From the NCBI GenBank assembly GCA_947069175.1, contig CAMTDV010000015.1, positions 25,622,249 to 25,686,248 of the forward strand: a DNA stretch of 64,000 nucleotides, in the 5' to 3' direction. Numbering within the stretch: the stretch's first letter is position 1; the number at the start of each line of letters is the position of its first letter. The DNA comes from Scalesia atractyloides. Its lineage: Eukaryota > Streptophyta > Magnoliopsida > Asterales > Asteraceae. The position numbers and the translations under genes are program-made. This document shows positions 1 through 12,018 of the stretch, piece by piece. The notes beneath the pieces are model-generated. The model had not been told where the DNA came from. It saw only the letters and a list, made by a program, of their open reading frames with translations, and ran no database searches.

Positions 1-515
1 ACGATAGGATAAGGTAATTGCATCGGTTCTTTTCAAACATAATTGGGCCACGATGATTGCAACATCTGGTTTCGATTTGGTAGATAAGACATTGCAAACA
101 CAACAAAAATAAAAGAAGTTTACAAACAAAAAGAAGCTGCTTCCAGTAAAGAAAACCATAGCTTATTTCCTTGTAAGAAAACAAACAAATACAAGCTCGC
201 AAGCAAAGAAGTAAACAAAACAAAGGAACATCCCAAAAGAAGTTGATTCATCAAAAACATAGAAATCATGTCACAAAAGGCTTACCCAAGCTTACACGAC
301 ATCAAATGGAACCCCTCAAGGCTTCCAAAAAAATAATGTCGATCTAAACTCAATAGAAAAACAACAAATTAATCCTTGAAGTCAACAAACTACATTGAGT
401 AGAGAGGGATTTCAGCTATAATAAGAAATAGATCCACCCTCGCCGAAAAAGATGTCATCAAATAGAGACATAGGTAAGCACAATGAACAATACCTTGCTC
501 AAGCAAAGTTTGTCC
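1..515. other. LTR-like flank left of the tandem array
   Basis: AT-rich DNA with many short purine words of the AAGAAGCT type. The same style continues into the host half of unit 1, so this looks like the upstream part of the same long LTR-like sequence. No supported gene is seen. The stretch is present only once; the first array unit starts where TTCTTGT occurs at 516-522. The true left end of the LTR-like sequence was not found and may lie outside the window. Confidence 0.45.
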
Positions 516-1657
516 TTCTTGTGTCAAACAACTACAATTAGACATAAGTTTCTAAGACAGGGAGCTTATCCACATATCTAGGCAACTTGTACATAAATAG
601 AAGATAGAGACTCATTCTCACACTTCAATAAAAGGAAACCTCTAATGTAGTAATCAGAAGAAAATAACTTCCGTCAACTAGAAGCTTATCCTGGTATAAA
701 GGAAGCTCACTAGCATGCGGCATAAGGTAGCATCTATGAGAATCTCCGTAGCATGCAACTCACCTTTACACAAAAGAAGCTCACTTTCAAGCGCTAGAAG
801 CTGACCAGAATTTACTATAAGCTCACATTCACACAAAAGAAGCTCGAAATTAGGCAACTTACCTTTGCATGTAAGACGCTCACTTCCAAGAACAAGAAGT
901 TCACCTTTATAGGAAAGAAACTCACACCTGAATGAAAGAAAATCACCCACATGCACCATGCACACACAAGTAGTTCATTCCTATACATACCTCGCTTTTA
1001 CCTTCTTGGCCTCATTGCTTTTATTAGAGCATCACAACACTTCAAAAACCCAAATAGGGAAGGTAAGCTGCTTCATATTATAAGCAAAATCCTTGAGCTC
1101 TTGTTTAGGAAAAAGTAAAGAACTAGAACAAAGTTCCAATGGCTATTGGGACACACAACTAGAACACTCACGTAGATATGGCCTACCATGAACCATGGGA
1201 TTATGGACTCAACAAGATACAAGGCACATTGTGAACTATTAGAAATGTTCAAAGCCACTACTTGCTTAGAATAAAGTCCACTAACGCGGTAATTCCATTC
1301 ATGCATGGACATTTAGACACTCTTCAACAAGGACAGGCAACTTTAGAAGTATATATAACCATTCCTTGTAAGCTAGAAATGTCACTTCTATGAAACAAAG
1401 CTCACATGCTGCCTCAAAGAGATTGTAGCTTCCTTACTATGTTGTCCCATCACAACAAAATCAAGCAGGTTGCCACACCGATCGTTAAGACAACTAAAGA
1501 AACTTGTGGGAAACCAGAAGAAAGATGCTTAGAATCTCGAAAAGCACCAAAGGAAACCGAAAAGGTTAATATCTTCACAGAAAGCTTAAAAGCTTAAAAG
1601 CAAATAAGCCCCAAAAGAAGCATAGAAGTTTCATACGGGACAAAAAGACTCATAGTT

Positions 1658-1831
1658 GATAGTTTCTCCTAATAAGCTTCACATATGATAGCTTCTCCCA
1701 ATAAGCTTCACATATGATAACTTCTTCCAACAAGCTTCATAGTTGATCGCCTCTCCCAATAAGCTTCACAATTGATCGCTTCTCCCAATAAGGTTCACAG
1801 CTGATCGCTTCTCACAATAAACTTCAAAGCT
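1658..1831 (+). repeat. 29-bp minisatellite in LTR-like U3 (unit 1)
   Basis: Six tandem copies of a 29-bp repeat of the form GATMGCTTCTCCCAATAAGC plus TTCACANNT. They lie upstream of the TATA box at 2139. The same array occurs in unit 2 (10903-11076) and unit 3 (23544-23715). Unit 3 has small internal deletions. Confidence 0.75.
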
Positions 1832-1944
1832 GATAGCTAACAACTTCAGACGTCAGCTTCTTTCAATGAGCTTCATGCCTACACAACTTATCATTGGAAG
1901 CTTCACCCTTAACCACATAACTTATGAGTCACAAGCACCCATAA

Positions 1945-2150
1945 TTACGTCATGACTACTTATGACTGGGGCTGATGACGTGGGTGCCCGGAGGCTTCCA
2001 CTCAGCAAGGTTGGGAAATGACAGGTAGGAAGCGACAAGCAGGAAGCCATGAGCTTAACAACCCAAACATGAGAATAAGTTTAGTGGGCCAGCTCGGCCT
2101 ATCACAACCAAACCAATTACGGTTGGGAAAAACATGTCTATAAATAGAGG
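1945..2150 (+). promoter_or_regulatory. LTR-like promoter: two ACGT sites and TATA box (unit 1)
   Basis: TTACGTCA at 1945-1952 and TGACGTGG at 1976-1983 are ACGT-core sites of the kind bound by plant bZIP factors. They are followed by TATAAATA at 2139-2146 and a pyrimidine-rich stretch. The block is repeated with a TATA box at 11376 in unit 2 and 24023 in unit 3. Promoter activity is inferred from motifs only. Confidence 0.5.
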
Positions 2151-2215
2151 GTCCATCCTCTCATTCCACTTAGGTTTATTGGTATGGACCTAGAAGCCAT
2201 TGACTCGATCCATAC

Positions 2216-2776
2216 TAGAGGTGCTAAACGGGTCGTGTTCACGGGTTGACGGGTTCAACCCGACCCGAACCCCAAAATTTTAGACGAAACCGACCCGAAT
2301 ATGAAAATTTAGTCATACATATATGAACCCGAACCCGACCCGAGTATTCTCTGGATGACCCAAACCCGACCCATTCAACCCGAATTTTTTTATTTTTTTT
2401 ACTTTTTTCAGCAAATTAATATATTAAATTTAACATCTATTACAAAAAATCAGAAACTTATATAATAAAATTACACTAAAATCAAAAAATCTTATGTCAA
2501 TTTTCTTTTTGAGTTATAATTATTGCAGAAAATACACACCCACTTTTAATTTATGACATAAAACATATTGTAAAAAATATAATTATAATAGAAATTGGTT
2601 AAACGGGTCAACCCGCCAACCGAACCGGGTTGACCCGAACCTGACCTGTTTAGCTAAACGGGTTCACGGGATCAACATGAAACTGATCCAAACCCGTTTA
2701 GAGTAAACCCAAACCCGTAAATTTAGTGTTAGGTTAGTGTCGTGTTTTTGGGTTGTGTCAGAAATTCATACCCCTA
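2216..2776. mobile_element. hAT-like MITE, unit 1
   Basis: A 561-bp element rich in direct and inverted CCCGAACCCG and GGGTTGACCCG words around an AT-rich centre. Its ends are TAGAGGTGCTAAACGGGTCG and, inverted, TAGGGGTATGAATTTC, so the first 8 bases pair with one mismatch. It has no coding capacity. The flanking 8-mers ATCCATAC and CTCTCTAC agree at only five positions, so an 8-bp hAT target duplication is possible but eroded. The family call is tentative. Confidence 0.5.
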
Positions 2777-3009
2777 CTCTCTACAATATAACTCTCTCTT
2801 TGGATTACTTTCTCTAAAATACAACTTATCAATTGACCTTAGCTATTGACTTTCTGAGCTGCTAAGCTAAGCTCACAAGCTCCCAAGGTACCACATCAGC
2901 AGCTTCCAGCCCACGAACTATGCAACCTGGAATCACCATAGCTGCTAGCTTACCGCTGGATCTCAACCACAACTTCCCTAAGCATTCCCTATCCACTATA
3001 AGAAACCAG

Positions 3010-3320
3010 GGTTATTACCGGCGACGGGCAATAGCGGCGATAGGCATATTGTCGCCGCTAATGGTCGATCCGGAACCCGGTGTTTAACAACAAACCCTAG
3101 CCATTGATCCTTATCCGGATCCAATGGTTGGGGTTATTTGGACCAATAGCTCGACTGAGGGATAGTCAATAGCGGCGACTGGCGACCCCGCTAAACCCTA
3201 GTGTCCTACATTAAACCCTATCCACTCATTTCATATCTAGATCCAACGGCCGAGATTAAGCACGGGCAATAACGACGACAATATAGATCAATAGCGGCAA
3301 CAAGTTGTCGCCACTAAAAC
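3010..3320. repeat. CACTA left subterminal repeats (unit 1)
   Basis: Repeated AATAGCGGCGAC and TTGTCGCCGCTAA words in both orientations over about 300 bp next to the left end. Subterminal arrays like this are where CACTA TNPA-type proteins bind in known systems. Equivalent stretches are 12255-12560 in unit 2 and 24900-25205 in unit 3. Confidence 0.7.
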
Positions 3321-4073
3321 CCTAAACGCAGAACCAGCTGCGCGTTTCTTCCCTCCTTTTCACATTTCCCCCAATCTTCTTCTTCCCAACCGACGAAAAA
3401 CCCAAATTTTTGGCCCAAATCGGTACGTTAAGTTTGTGTTTGTTAAATCTCTTCTATAATTTGTTATATACATGTTACACCCTTTAATTTTTGTGTATTT
3501 TTGTATTTTTGGTGAAGAAATCGGATCACGACCATCACTTCTCCAGTCACCGCCATCAAATTTCTGGTCACCACCTCATATCCGGTCAACATCTACTTGA
3601 AACTTCAAATTAAGGTTAGTTTTACATTTATTTTTTTTTCAAAGTTTGGAAATTGTTTATTTTTAGGTGTATGTTGGTATGTAAGGTTGTATTATTGTAT
3701 GTAAATGTGTATATGTTAGTGAATGTGTGTGAAAATATATATTGTAGGTGTATTTGGTGAAAATGTGTGTATGAAAATCTATGTATTTATGTATTTACTT
3801 GTATGCAAGTATGTAAATGTGTATGTAAGGATGTATGTGTTTGAATTCATTATTTTAAACATAACGAGCTTAGAAATACCCGATCGATATTGAAATCATG
3901 ATTTAAAACATAATGCGCCGCCCAAAAATTAAAACAATCATTAAGAACATAACAATCTTAAAAAACTGAGCCCGTTTTTTAATTCATCATTTTAGACATA
4001 ACGAGCTTAGAAATACCCGCCTGAAATTGATTTAGAAATTAATTTCTGGTTGTCCCCGTTTAGCTTGGGACTG

Positions 4074-4281
4074 CTTTTTGAATATTTTATCTCATTTAGG
4101 ATGTGAATGTGTATTACATGATTGTTTGTTTAAGAAGGATCCGGTTATCATTTTATCTTTGCTCCTCGGGTATATATATCATTACATATATACTTGGGAG
4201 CTAAGAGGAAATGCTGCTGATTTTTTCAAAATAAACAATCATGTAATACACCTTCACATATGAGATAAAGTATTCAAAAAG
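4074..4281. repeat. Long inverted repeat just upstream of tnp2 start (unit 1)
   Basis: The left arm starts CTTTTTGAATATTTTATCTC and runs to ATTGTTTGTTT (about 4132). The right arm runs from about 4228 to ATTCAAAAAG at 4281 and is its inverse complement with few mismatches. The arms are about 55-60 bp and the loop about 95 bp. The repeat ends roughly 60 bp before the tnp2 ATG, so it would lie in the 5' untranslated region or intron. It could be an embedded MITE or part of the element. Confidence 0.75.
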
Positions 4282-4342
4282 TGGGTTTAGCAGCCTACCA
4301 TTGTCTTGTTAATCTTAAATCAGATTTTCTTTCAGTTGAATA

Positions 4343-7300
4343 ATGCCTATCGATAAAAGCTGGATTGATTCCCCCCATCTTTCACCTCACTACAAGCAAG
4401 GACTCGAGTCTTTCATCAAGATGTGTGAAAGAGTGATCAAAAACCACGATGAAGTTAGATGTCCGTGTAAACTATGTAAAAATTCTTGCTTAATATGAAA
4501 CGCCATTTGCGTGTTAGCATTTTTGGAAGGAATACACGAAGTGGACCTATCACGGGGAAACGACTCCAGTTGCGAAAGTAGACGATGTTGCACAATAAGA
4601 CGGTATGGGAAACATTATTGAAGACGTTAGGGGAGAGCGTATGGAAGAAGATAAATACCTTAACCAACAGAACTCGAATGGAGATAGTAGCGGTGTTGGT
4701 GATGATTTTGAAGACATGGTAAAGGAAGTTGAAACATAATTATATCCTGGTTGTACTAAGTATTCTTCTCTTGACTTTTTAGCAAAGTTTATGAATATAA
4801 AGGATATGCACCATTTGACTAATGAAGCATTTGATCATATCCTTCGGTTGTTGCGAGATTCAATGCCAGAAGGCAACAAGATTCCCCTTTCATATTATGT
4901 AGCTAAGAAGACATGTAAGAAGATTGGTTTGGCATATTAGATGGTAGACATGTGCACAAGTGTCTGTGCTCTCTTTTGGAAAGGAAAAGAGTCTTTGCAA
5001 AATTGTCCCGTTTGTAATGAGAGTAGATGGGTCGATAAAGACTCAAAAGGCACGAAGGTGGCTTGTAAGGTGTTACGACACTTTCCTTTGACGCCTAGAC
5101 TACGACGTTTGTACTGTTCAAGGCACACAGCAAAAGGCATGATATGGCATAGTACCGGGCAATCAGAAGATGGGACTATGCGTCATCCAGTTGATGGATC
5201 TTCATGGCAAGAATTTGATAAAAGTACCCAAACTTCGCGATGGAGCCACAAAATGTTCGCCTAGGGCTTGAAGCTGACGGTTTTAATCCTTTTAACAACG
5301 GTGGCGGATCCCCAACTCATAGCACGTGGCCGGTTATACTCACTACATACAATCTGCCTCCATGGCTATGCATGCGAGAGTCCACATTCATCTTAACCTT
5401 GTTGATTCCTGGCCCTAAATCACCTGGGAAAGACATGACAATGAAGGCGGCGTTGTTATGGACCATAAATGACTTTCTAACCCGTAGTAGTCTATCAGGT
5501 TGGAGCGGACAAGGCTACATGGCATGCCCAACTTGCAACCAAGACACTCCTTTAATACATGTAACCGGTAAATGTGCTTATGTTGGTCATCGCCAATTCT
5601 TAGATGCTAACCATCATTGGAGAACAAGTCTCGAATTTAACGGGAGACCCGAGACACGAGACCCTTCGAGACAATTTAGTCCAGCTGACATAGAAACTCA
5701 ACACAGTGGTTTAAATAATCGTCTACCAGGCAAGCATCCAGCTTTTGGAGGTGGGAGGATAACCCGGTCAGATTATGAGCTGAACTGGTCCAAACGAAGC
5801 ATATTTTTTGAGCTTGAGAATTGGTCTTCTTTGCATCTGAAACATAACTTAGATGTAATGCATATAGAGAAAAATGTGTGTGATAGCTTACTTGGTACTC
5901 TTCAAATGAACGATAAGAGCAAAGACACGCCAAATGCGCGGTCTGACTTGGAAAACCTAAACATTCGGCTGACACAATGGCTGAAACAATCGGGTGGCAA
6001 GTTCTTAAGTCCCCACCCAAAGTATTCATTCAAGTCCGATGATCGAAAACTTTTTTGTAAGTTTATAAAAAATGTTAAACTACCAGATGGGTTTGGATCT
6101 AATATCAGTAAGAGGGTGACAGATAACAATGCTAACATTACCGGGTTGAAATCTCATGACTGTCATATCCTCATGCAACGTTTGATACCGACTGGAGTTA
6201 GAGCGCTTTTGACCAAAGATACATCTACACCAATAGTAGATATTTGTATGTTCTTTAAGCAACTTTGCTCTAGAACATTGTTGGTGGATGATATGAAGAA
6301 AGCGAAGGATGACATTGTTACCATCTTATGCAAGTTAGAGATGATCTATCCACCAGCGTTCTTTGACATTATGGTTCATTTACTTGTGCATTTACCTGAT
6401 GAGGCGATTGCGGGAGGTCCAGTAGCTTTTAGATGGTTGTATCCATTTGAACGGTACATGAAAAACTAAAGAACTATGTCAGAAACCCGGCAAGGCCGGA
6501 AGGTTGTATAGCTGAAGCTTATGTGCTTGAAGAAGCTCTAACATTTTGTTCAATGTACCTTCAAGATGTTCAGACTACGTTCAATCGCCCAGATAGAAAC
6601 GAGGATGTCATTGTTGAAAAAAGAAAGTTATGGGTGTTTGAGTCCAAATGTCATCCTGTTGGCGCAATAAAGAACAAACATCTGTCATTCATCGAAAAAA
6701 CCAAGATGGATTGGTTTGTCCTCGAAAACTGCGCAGAAAGTCAGGGAGTACATGAAGTGATTGTTTCTATCTTTAACTTTTCATAATCTGTTAATTAGTA
6801 TTTTTATTCCTTGCTTATATTTGTGATCAATGAAGTGAATTCAAACATACACATCCCCAAGATGATCTTAAAACCGCATTTCTGGGATGGTTTCTCCATA
6901 AGGTATAATACATATATAACACGCATAACTCTCCATTTGCTGGGTAATACGTATATAACAAATATTATTACTCTGTATTTGTTAGGTCCATTCGATGAAA
7001 ACACAAAATTCTCCAGAATTCCACCCAGAGTTGTATGCTCTTTAAATTTGTGCGAAAATGAGTGCTTATACTTACGCTACTTGCATAGCCAACGGTGTTA
7101 GGTATAAGACAATTGAACGTGACGCAAAATGCGCAACGCAAAACTCTCGGGTGGAAGTGGTTGGAGAGAACGGTGTCAAATTTTATGGCCAATTAGAAGA
7201 AATTATTGAGTTGCGTTATACAAATGATTATTCAAGTGTCCTATTTCGGTGCAAGTGGTTTGATACTCGAAGGGGTGTAAAACCATGACAATAATATCAC

Positions 7301-7716
7301 CACTATAAGCACTGAACATTAATGGGACAAAGACGATCAACTCATATTTGCTTCGCAAGCCAAACAAGTGTTCTTCATCCAAGAATCTTATCGAAACAAA
7401 AAAATAAACGTAGGTGGGTAGTCGAAAATGTTAATCATCAAAAAATTTGGGATCGACCATTAAACTATGACGACGTCAAGAAGGTTTAAAATGTTGACAA
7501 AAGCTTAGAAGATATTGACATTGTCACAACAACTCTTCATCTAATTGTCCACGTGTCATTGACTTGATCCAATACTTTCAAATTGGATCTTCTTCTCATG
7601 TTACTGCGGGTGAGCCTGCAATTGAAGTTGCTCCCCCAACGGCTACCGCCGATGAAGTGTTTGAGATCGAGACTGATTGTGATGAGGACGATCCCGATTA
7701 TATGGAGTCTGACTAA
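4343..7716 (+). pseudogene. CACTA transposase (tnp2/TNPD-type), unit 1, broken
   Basis: The start MPIDKSWID is a transposase-associated domain start and lies just after the inverted repeat. The following frame is closed by TGA near 4496 after a small deletion, TAA near 4737 and TAG near 4938. The tnp2 domain resumes at about 4940 (CALFWKGKESLQNCPVC) and, after a one-base shift near 5230, runs open at 5240-6469 through motifs such as WPVILTTYNLPPWLCM, DVMHIEKNVCDSLLGTL and the DUF4218-like GLKSHDCHILMQRLIP. A one-base deletion at about 6464 ends it. Further exons carry the DUF4216-like region (ELRYTNDYSSVLFRCKWFD at about 7200) and an acidic tail ending MESD at 7716. In the family this is the catalytic transposase; here it cannot be made whole. 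Confidence 0.85.
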
Positions 7717-7848
7717 AAGAAAAGTTGTTGTAAAATTAATTTCTATTTGTTAAACACTTGTTGAAATATTTACTTGAACATGAGTTACACTTGTTGATTA
7801 ATATCTATTAGATACACATGCTGTAACATTTATAACTTTTTAGGAATC

Positions 7849-9256
7849 ATGACTTCTGTATTGTTGATACTTGCTTATCTGATGGGGGATCTGGCACATG
7901 GGGGACCCCGGGGGTGACGACGCCGGTGATCCACCACAGTTTAATCCTTTTTTGAGAGGCACACATGAGGCAGATGGTATGACTTTTAATAAATTATTTT
8001 TTAGTTTTTGTATTTGATATATTATAAATGTTGTTACTAATTATTTATGTTTTAATTGCAGCTGATCTCCCAAATAGGGTTAGAGGGAGAGCAAAAAATG
8101 AGAAACTTCGTCGCATGGTAAAAGAGGGGGGGGGGGTATCCCTGACATTTGAAAGGGGAGTCATGTATACCCCCGTTGGTGCAACAAGAGATATGTTTTC
8201 GAGAGAGGCCGGTTAATATATATGGCGGACCATCCCATTCGATAAAATATTTATTTATTTGTAGGAAAACTTTAACTTTGACGAAGTGGAACATGATCTA
8301 GAAGCAAAAAAACTTATAGGGTGGAATCAAGAATCTGCTTATGAAGCGATACTCCAACCGCAAGCACGATGCTAAAAAAATATTTATTACCCACGAAGGG
8401 TAAGAGGATATTGATAGGGCAAGGGCATACCATCCCGATGATATGCCCTATTAAAACTGGTTGAGAGCCATCAACGGTTTCTAAGACGAAAAATATATTA
8501 AAAGATGCGAGGCCAACAAAAATATCCGCGGGAAACTACTATTCCCATTCTGCGGGGGACAGCGTCATACGGTAGCACCGCCTACAAAAATGTAATGTTT
8601 TATATATGTTTGTGTGTAAGCTTTTGTTTATTTAATGACTAATCTAAGTTTAATGTTAAACATGATATAGATTGGGTACCGACGTACGCTAAAACCAAAC
8701 AGGATAAGGAGGTGAATTGGGTTGACCCGGTTGCCGAACAGAATTACGTAAGTATTTCTTTTAAGTATATTTTTCTATAACAAACAAATATATATATATA
8801 TTTAATTATCTTCGTAATATACGGCGGAATTTACAACAAGCGAATGGCACGATAATGGTCCTCCACTTGCCCTATTTCAGGAAGCGTTGGGATAGCGGAG
8901 AGGATGGTACCGGGGGATGGGGCCTAAACCTTCTTCAAATACGCCCCCAAACTTGCGGCTTCCCAACCCGAGACTCAACAACCCTTTACTGAGGTAAACT
9001 ACACAATTTATATAATGATAAACAAACGCATGTTTCCTTGTTAACTATATTTTGGTACCGTTAATTAATATGCTAATATACGTTTTGATATTTATTATTG
9101 TAGGGATTTGTTAACAATTTGTTCCAAAGCCCAGCCTTCCTAAATCAACTAGACAACTATCTTAGTTCAAATGGAAAACAGCCGGCAAACGACGATAATT
9201 ACGATGACTGTTATAGCCCTTATTTCGATAACGAAGAAGAGGATGATGAAGATTAG
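7849..9256 (+). pseudogene. CACTA tnpA-type gene (Transposase_24-like), unit 1, broken
   Basis: The gene starts MTSVLLILAYL after an AG, then a Gly/Asp-rich stretch and a multi-exon body with LTFERGV, FDEVEHDLEA, VNWVDPVAEQNY and TTSEWHDNGPPLA. It ends in an acidic tail, YFDNEEEDDED. TNPA-type proteins bind subterminal repeats in known CACTA systems. Lesions in this copy are extra bases near 7908, an 11-G run at 8126-8136, loss of the exon and intron around 8250 that units 2 and 3 keep, a TAG at about 8893, and a one-base loss before the last intron. Introns have GT-AG borders. It is the most damaged of the three copies. Confidence 0.7.
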
Positions 9257-9449
9257 GATGATTGTTATAGCCCTTATTTTTAACGTTTTTACGCAACTGT
9301 AGGATCATAATTTCGGACTTAAATGTTGTTTGTAATTTTATTACGTTTTTGTTTATGTTATTGTTGTTTGATGTATTAGAAATTTGGCAGATTGCGTTTT
9401 TTTTGGAAACATGGTGAATGCAGCAGTATTTAGCTGCTGTTAAAAAAAA

Positions 9450-9660
9450 TTGACTTTTAGCGGCGACACATGTAGCCGCTATTGATGGTAAGCAATCGCC
9501 GCTAAAGACAAAAAGCAATAGCGGCGGCACACCCATTACCGGCGACAAAAGCAGAAATAGCGACCCATCAATAGCGGCGACACATTAGCGGCCACGTGTC
9601 GCCGCTATTGATCAATATCAGCGATAAAGACCCTCAATACCGGCGACAGCTGTCACCGAT
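9450..9660. repeat. CACTA right subterminal repeats with foldback (unit 1)
   Basis: Dense AATAGCGGCGACA words in both orientations. Positions 9571-9608 form a foldback with perfect 13-bp arms ATAGCGGCGACAC and GTGTCGCCGCTAT around a 12-base spacer. A CACGTG hexamer lies at 9593-9598, at the start of the right arm. Equivalent regions are 22100-22305 in unit 2 and 31945-32150 in unit 3. Confidence 0.7.
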
Positions 9661-11452
9661 AAATATAGTAGTTTCTTGTGTAAAACAACTACAATTAGAC
9701 ATAAGCTCACTTTCAAGTGCTAGAAGCTGACCAAAATTTACTATAAGTCACATTCACACAAAAGAAGCTCGAAATAGAATTAGACATAAGCTTCTAAGAC
9801 AGGGAGCTTATCCACATATCTAGGCAACTTGTACATAAATAGAAGATAGAGACTCATTCTCACACTTCAACAAAAGGAAACCTCTAATGTAGTAATCAGA
9901 AGAAAATAACTTCCGTCAACTAGAAGCTTATCCTGGTATAAAGGAAGCTCACTAGCATGCGGCATAAGCTAGCATCTATGAGAATCTCAGTAGCATGCAA
10001 CTCACCTTTACACAAAAGAAGCTCACTTTCAAGCGCTAGAAGCTTACCAGAATTTACTATAAGCTCACATTCACACAAAAGAAGCTCGAAATTAGGAAAC
10101 TTACCTTTGCATGTAAGACGCTCACTTCCAAGAACAAGAAGTTCACCTTTATAGGAAAGAAACTCACACCTGAATGAAAGAAAATCACCCACATGCACCA
10201 TGCACACACAAGTAGTTCATTCCTATACATACCTCGCTTTTACCTTCTTGGCCTCATTGCTTTTATCAGAGCATCACAACACTTCAAAAACCCAGATAGG
10301 GCAGGTAAGCTGCTTCATATTATAAGCAAAATCCTTGAGCTCTTGTCTAGGAAAAAGTAAAGAACTAGAACAAAGTTCCAATGGTTATTGGGACACACAA
10401 CTAGAACACTCACGTACATATGGCCTACCATGAACCATAGGATTATGGACTCAACAAGATACAAGGCACATTGTGAACTATTAGAAATGTTCAAAGCCAC
10501 TACTTGCTTAGAATAAAGTCCACTAACGCGGTAATTCCATTCATGCATGGATATTTAGACACTCTTCAACAAGGACGGGTAACTTTAGAAGTATATATAA
10601 CCATTCCTTGTAATCTAGAAATGTCACTTCTATGAAACAAAGCTCACATGCTGCCTCAAAGAGATTGTAGCTTCCTTACTATGTTGTCCCATCACAACAA
10701 AATCTAGCAGGTTGCCACACCGGATTCGTTAAGACAACTAAAGTAACTAGTGTGGAAACCAGAAGAAAGATGCTTAGAATCTCGAAAAGCACCAAAGGAA
10801 ACCAAAAAGGTTAATATCTTCACGGAAAGCTTAAAAGCTTAAAAGCAAATAAGCCCCAAAAGAAGCATAGAAGTTTCATACGGGACAAAAAGACTCATAG
10901 TTGATAGTTTCTCCTAATAAGCTTCACATATGATAGCTTCTCCCAATAAGCTTCACATATGATAACTTCTTCCAACAAGCTTCATAGTTGATCGCCTCTC
11001 CCAATAAGCTTCACAATTGATCGCTTCTCCCAATAAGGTTCACAGCTGATCGCTTCTCACAATAAACTTCAAAGCTGATAGCTAACAACTTCAGACGTCA
11101 GCTTCTTTCAATGAGCTTCAGGCCTCCACAACTTATCATTGGAAGCTTCACCCTTAACAACATAACTTATGAGTCACAAGCACCCCTAATTACGTCATGA
11201 CTAGTTATGACTGGGGCTGATGACGTGGGTGCCCGGAGGCTTCCACTCAGCAAGGTTGGGAAATGACAGGTAGGGAGCGACAAGCAGGAAGCCATGCACC
11301 CAAACATGAGAATAAGTTTAGTGGGCCAGCTCGGCCTATCACAACCAAACCAATTACGGTTGGGAAAAACATGTCTATAAATAGAGGGACCACCCTCTCA
11401 TTCCACTTAGGTTAATAGGTAAGGACCTAGAAGCCATTGACTCGATCTGTAC

Positions 11453-12018
11453 TAGAGGTGCTAAACGGGTCGTGTTCGCGGGTTGAAGGGTTCAACCCGA
11501 CCCGAATCCGAAAATTTTAGAGGAAACCGACCCGAATCTGAAAATTTAGTCATACATATATGAATCCGAACCCGACCCAAATATTCTCTGGCTGACCCGA
11601 ACCCGACCCATTCAACCCGAAATTTTATATATTTTTTTTACTTTTTTCAGCAAATTAATATATTAAAGTTAACATCTACTACAAAAAATCAGAAATTTAT
11701 ATAATAAAATTACATTAAAATCAAAAAATCTTATGTCAACTTTCCTTTTTAAGTTATAATTATAGCATAAAATACACACCCACTTTTAATTTATGATATA
11801 AAACATAATGAAAAAAAAATATAATTATAATAGAAATTGGTTAAACGGGTCAACCCGCCAACCCGACCGGGTTAACCCGAACCTGGCCTGTTTAGCTTAA
11901 TGGGTTCGCGGGTTCAACCTGAAACTGACCCAAACCCGTTTAGAGTAAACCCAAACCCGTAAATTTCGTGTTAGGTTAGTGTCGTGTTTTCGGGTTGTGT
12001 TAGAAATTCATACCCCTA
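11453..12018. mobile_element. hAT-like MITE, unit 2
   Basis: Copy of the element at 2216-2776, at the same position in the unit, with the same TAGAGGTG and CATACCCCTA ends. It was duplicated with the unit and is not an independent insertion. Confidence 0.5.

Larger units (their letters stand above)
516..9672 (+). repeat. Tandem unit 1 (host LTR-like segment plus CACTA)
   Basis: First of three full units. It has about 2.48 kb of host sequence (516-2993) followed by a CACTA element (from 2994). The unit begins with TTCTTGTGTCAAAC and the next unit begins with nearly the same words at 9673. Compared with units 2 and 3 it lacks an 85-bp insert after ATTAGACATAAG, has one copy instead of three of the intron minisatellite, and has an internal deletion in the tnpA gene. 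Confidence 0.85.
2994..9679 (+). mobile_element. CACTA (En/Spm) element, unit 1
   Basis: The left end is CACTATAAGAAACCAGGG; the right end reads TAGTAGTTTCTTGT, the inverse of ACAAGAAACTACTA. The last bases expected of a CACTA right end (AGTG) are missing in this and the other two copies because the array junction cuts the terminal repeat. Subterminal regions contain many AATAGCGGCGACA words in both orientations. The element carries a tnp2 pseudogene (4343-7716) and a tnpA pseudogene (7849-9256). Plant CACTA elements normally make 3-bp target duplications; the left flank is ATC but the right flank is lost. Confidence 0.85.

Noticed and set aside
678..965. Minus-strand 95-residue ORF, found again at 9920-10207 and 22566-22853
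   Set aside because: It is kept only because the tandem units are nearly identical. Its repeats (CKGEL, CECEL) come from the AAGAAGCTCAC words of the LTR-like segment. No start context, domain or splice signal supports a gene.
4078..4263. 61-residue ORF within the long inverted repeat
   Set aside because: It spans both arms of the foldback and is not conserved as an ORF in the other units.
5676..6262. Minus-strand ORFs of 60-117 residues opposite tnp2 (also in units 2 and 3)
   Set aside because: Shadows of the conserved transposase coding strand; no domain of their own.
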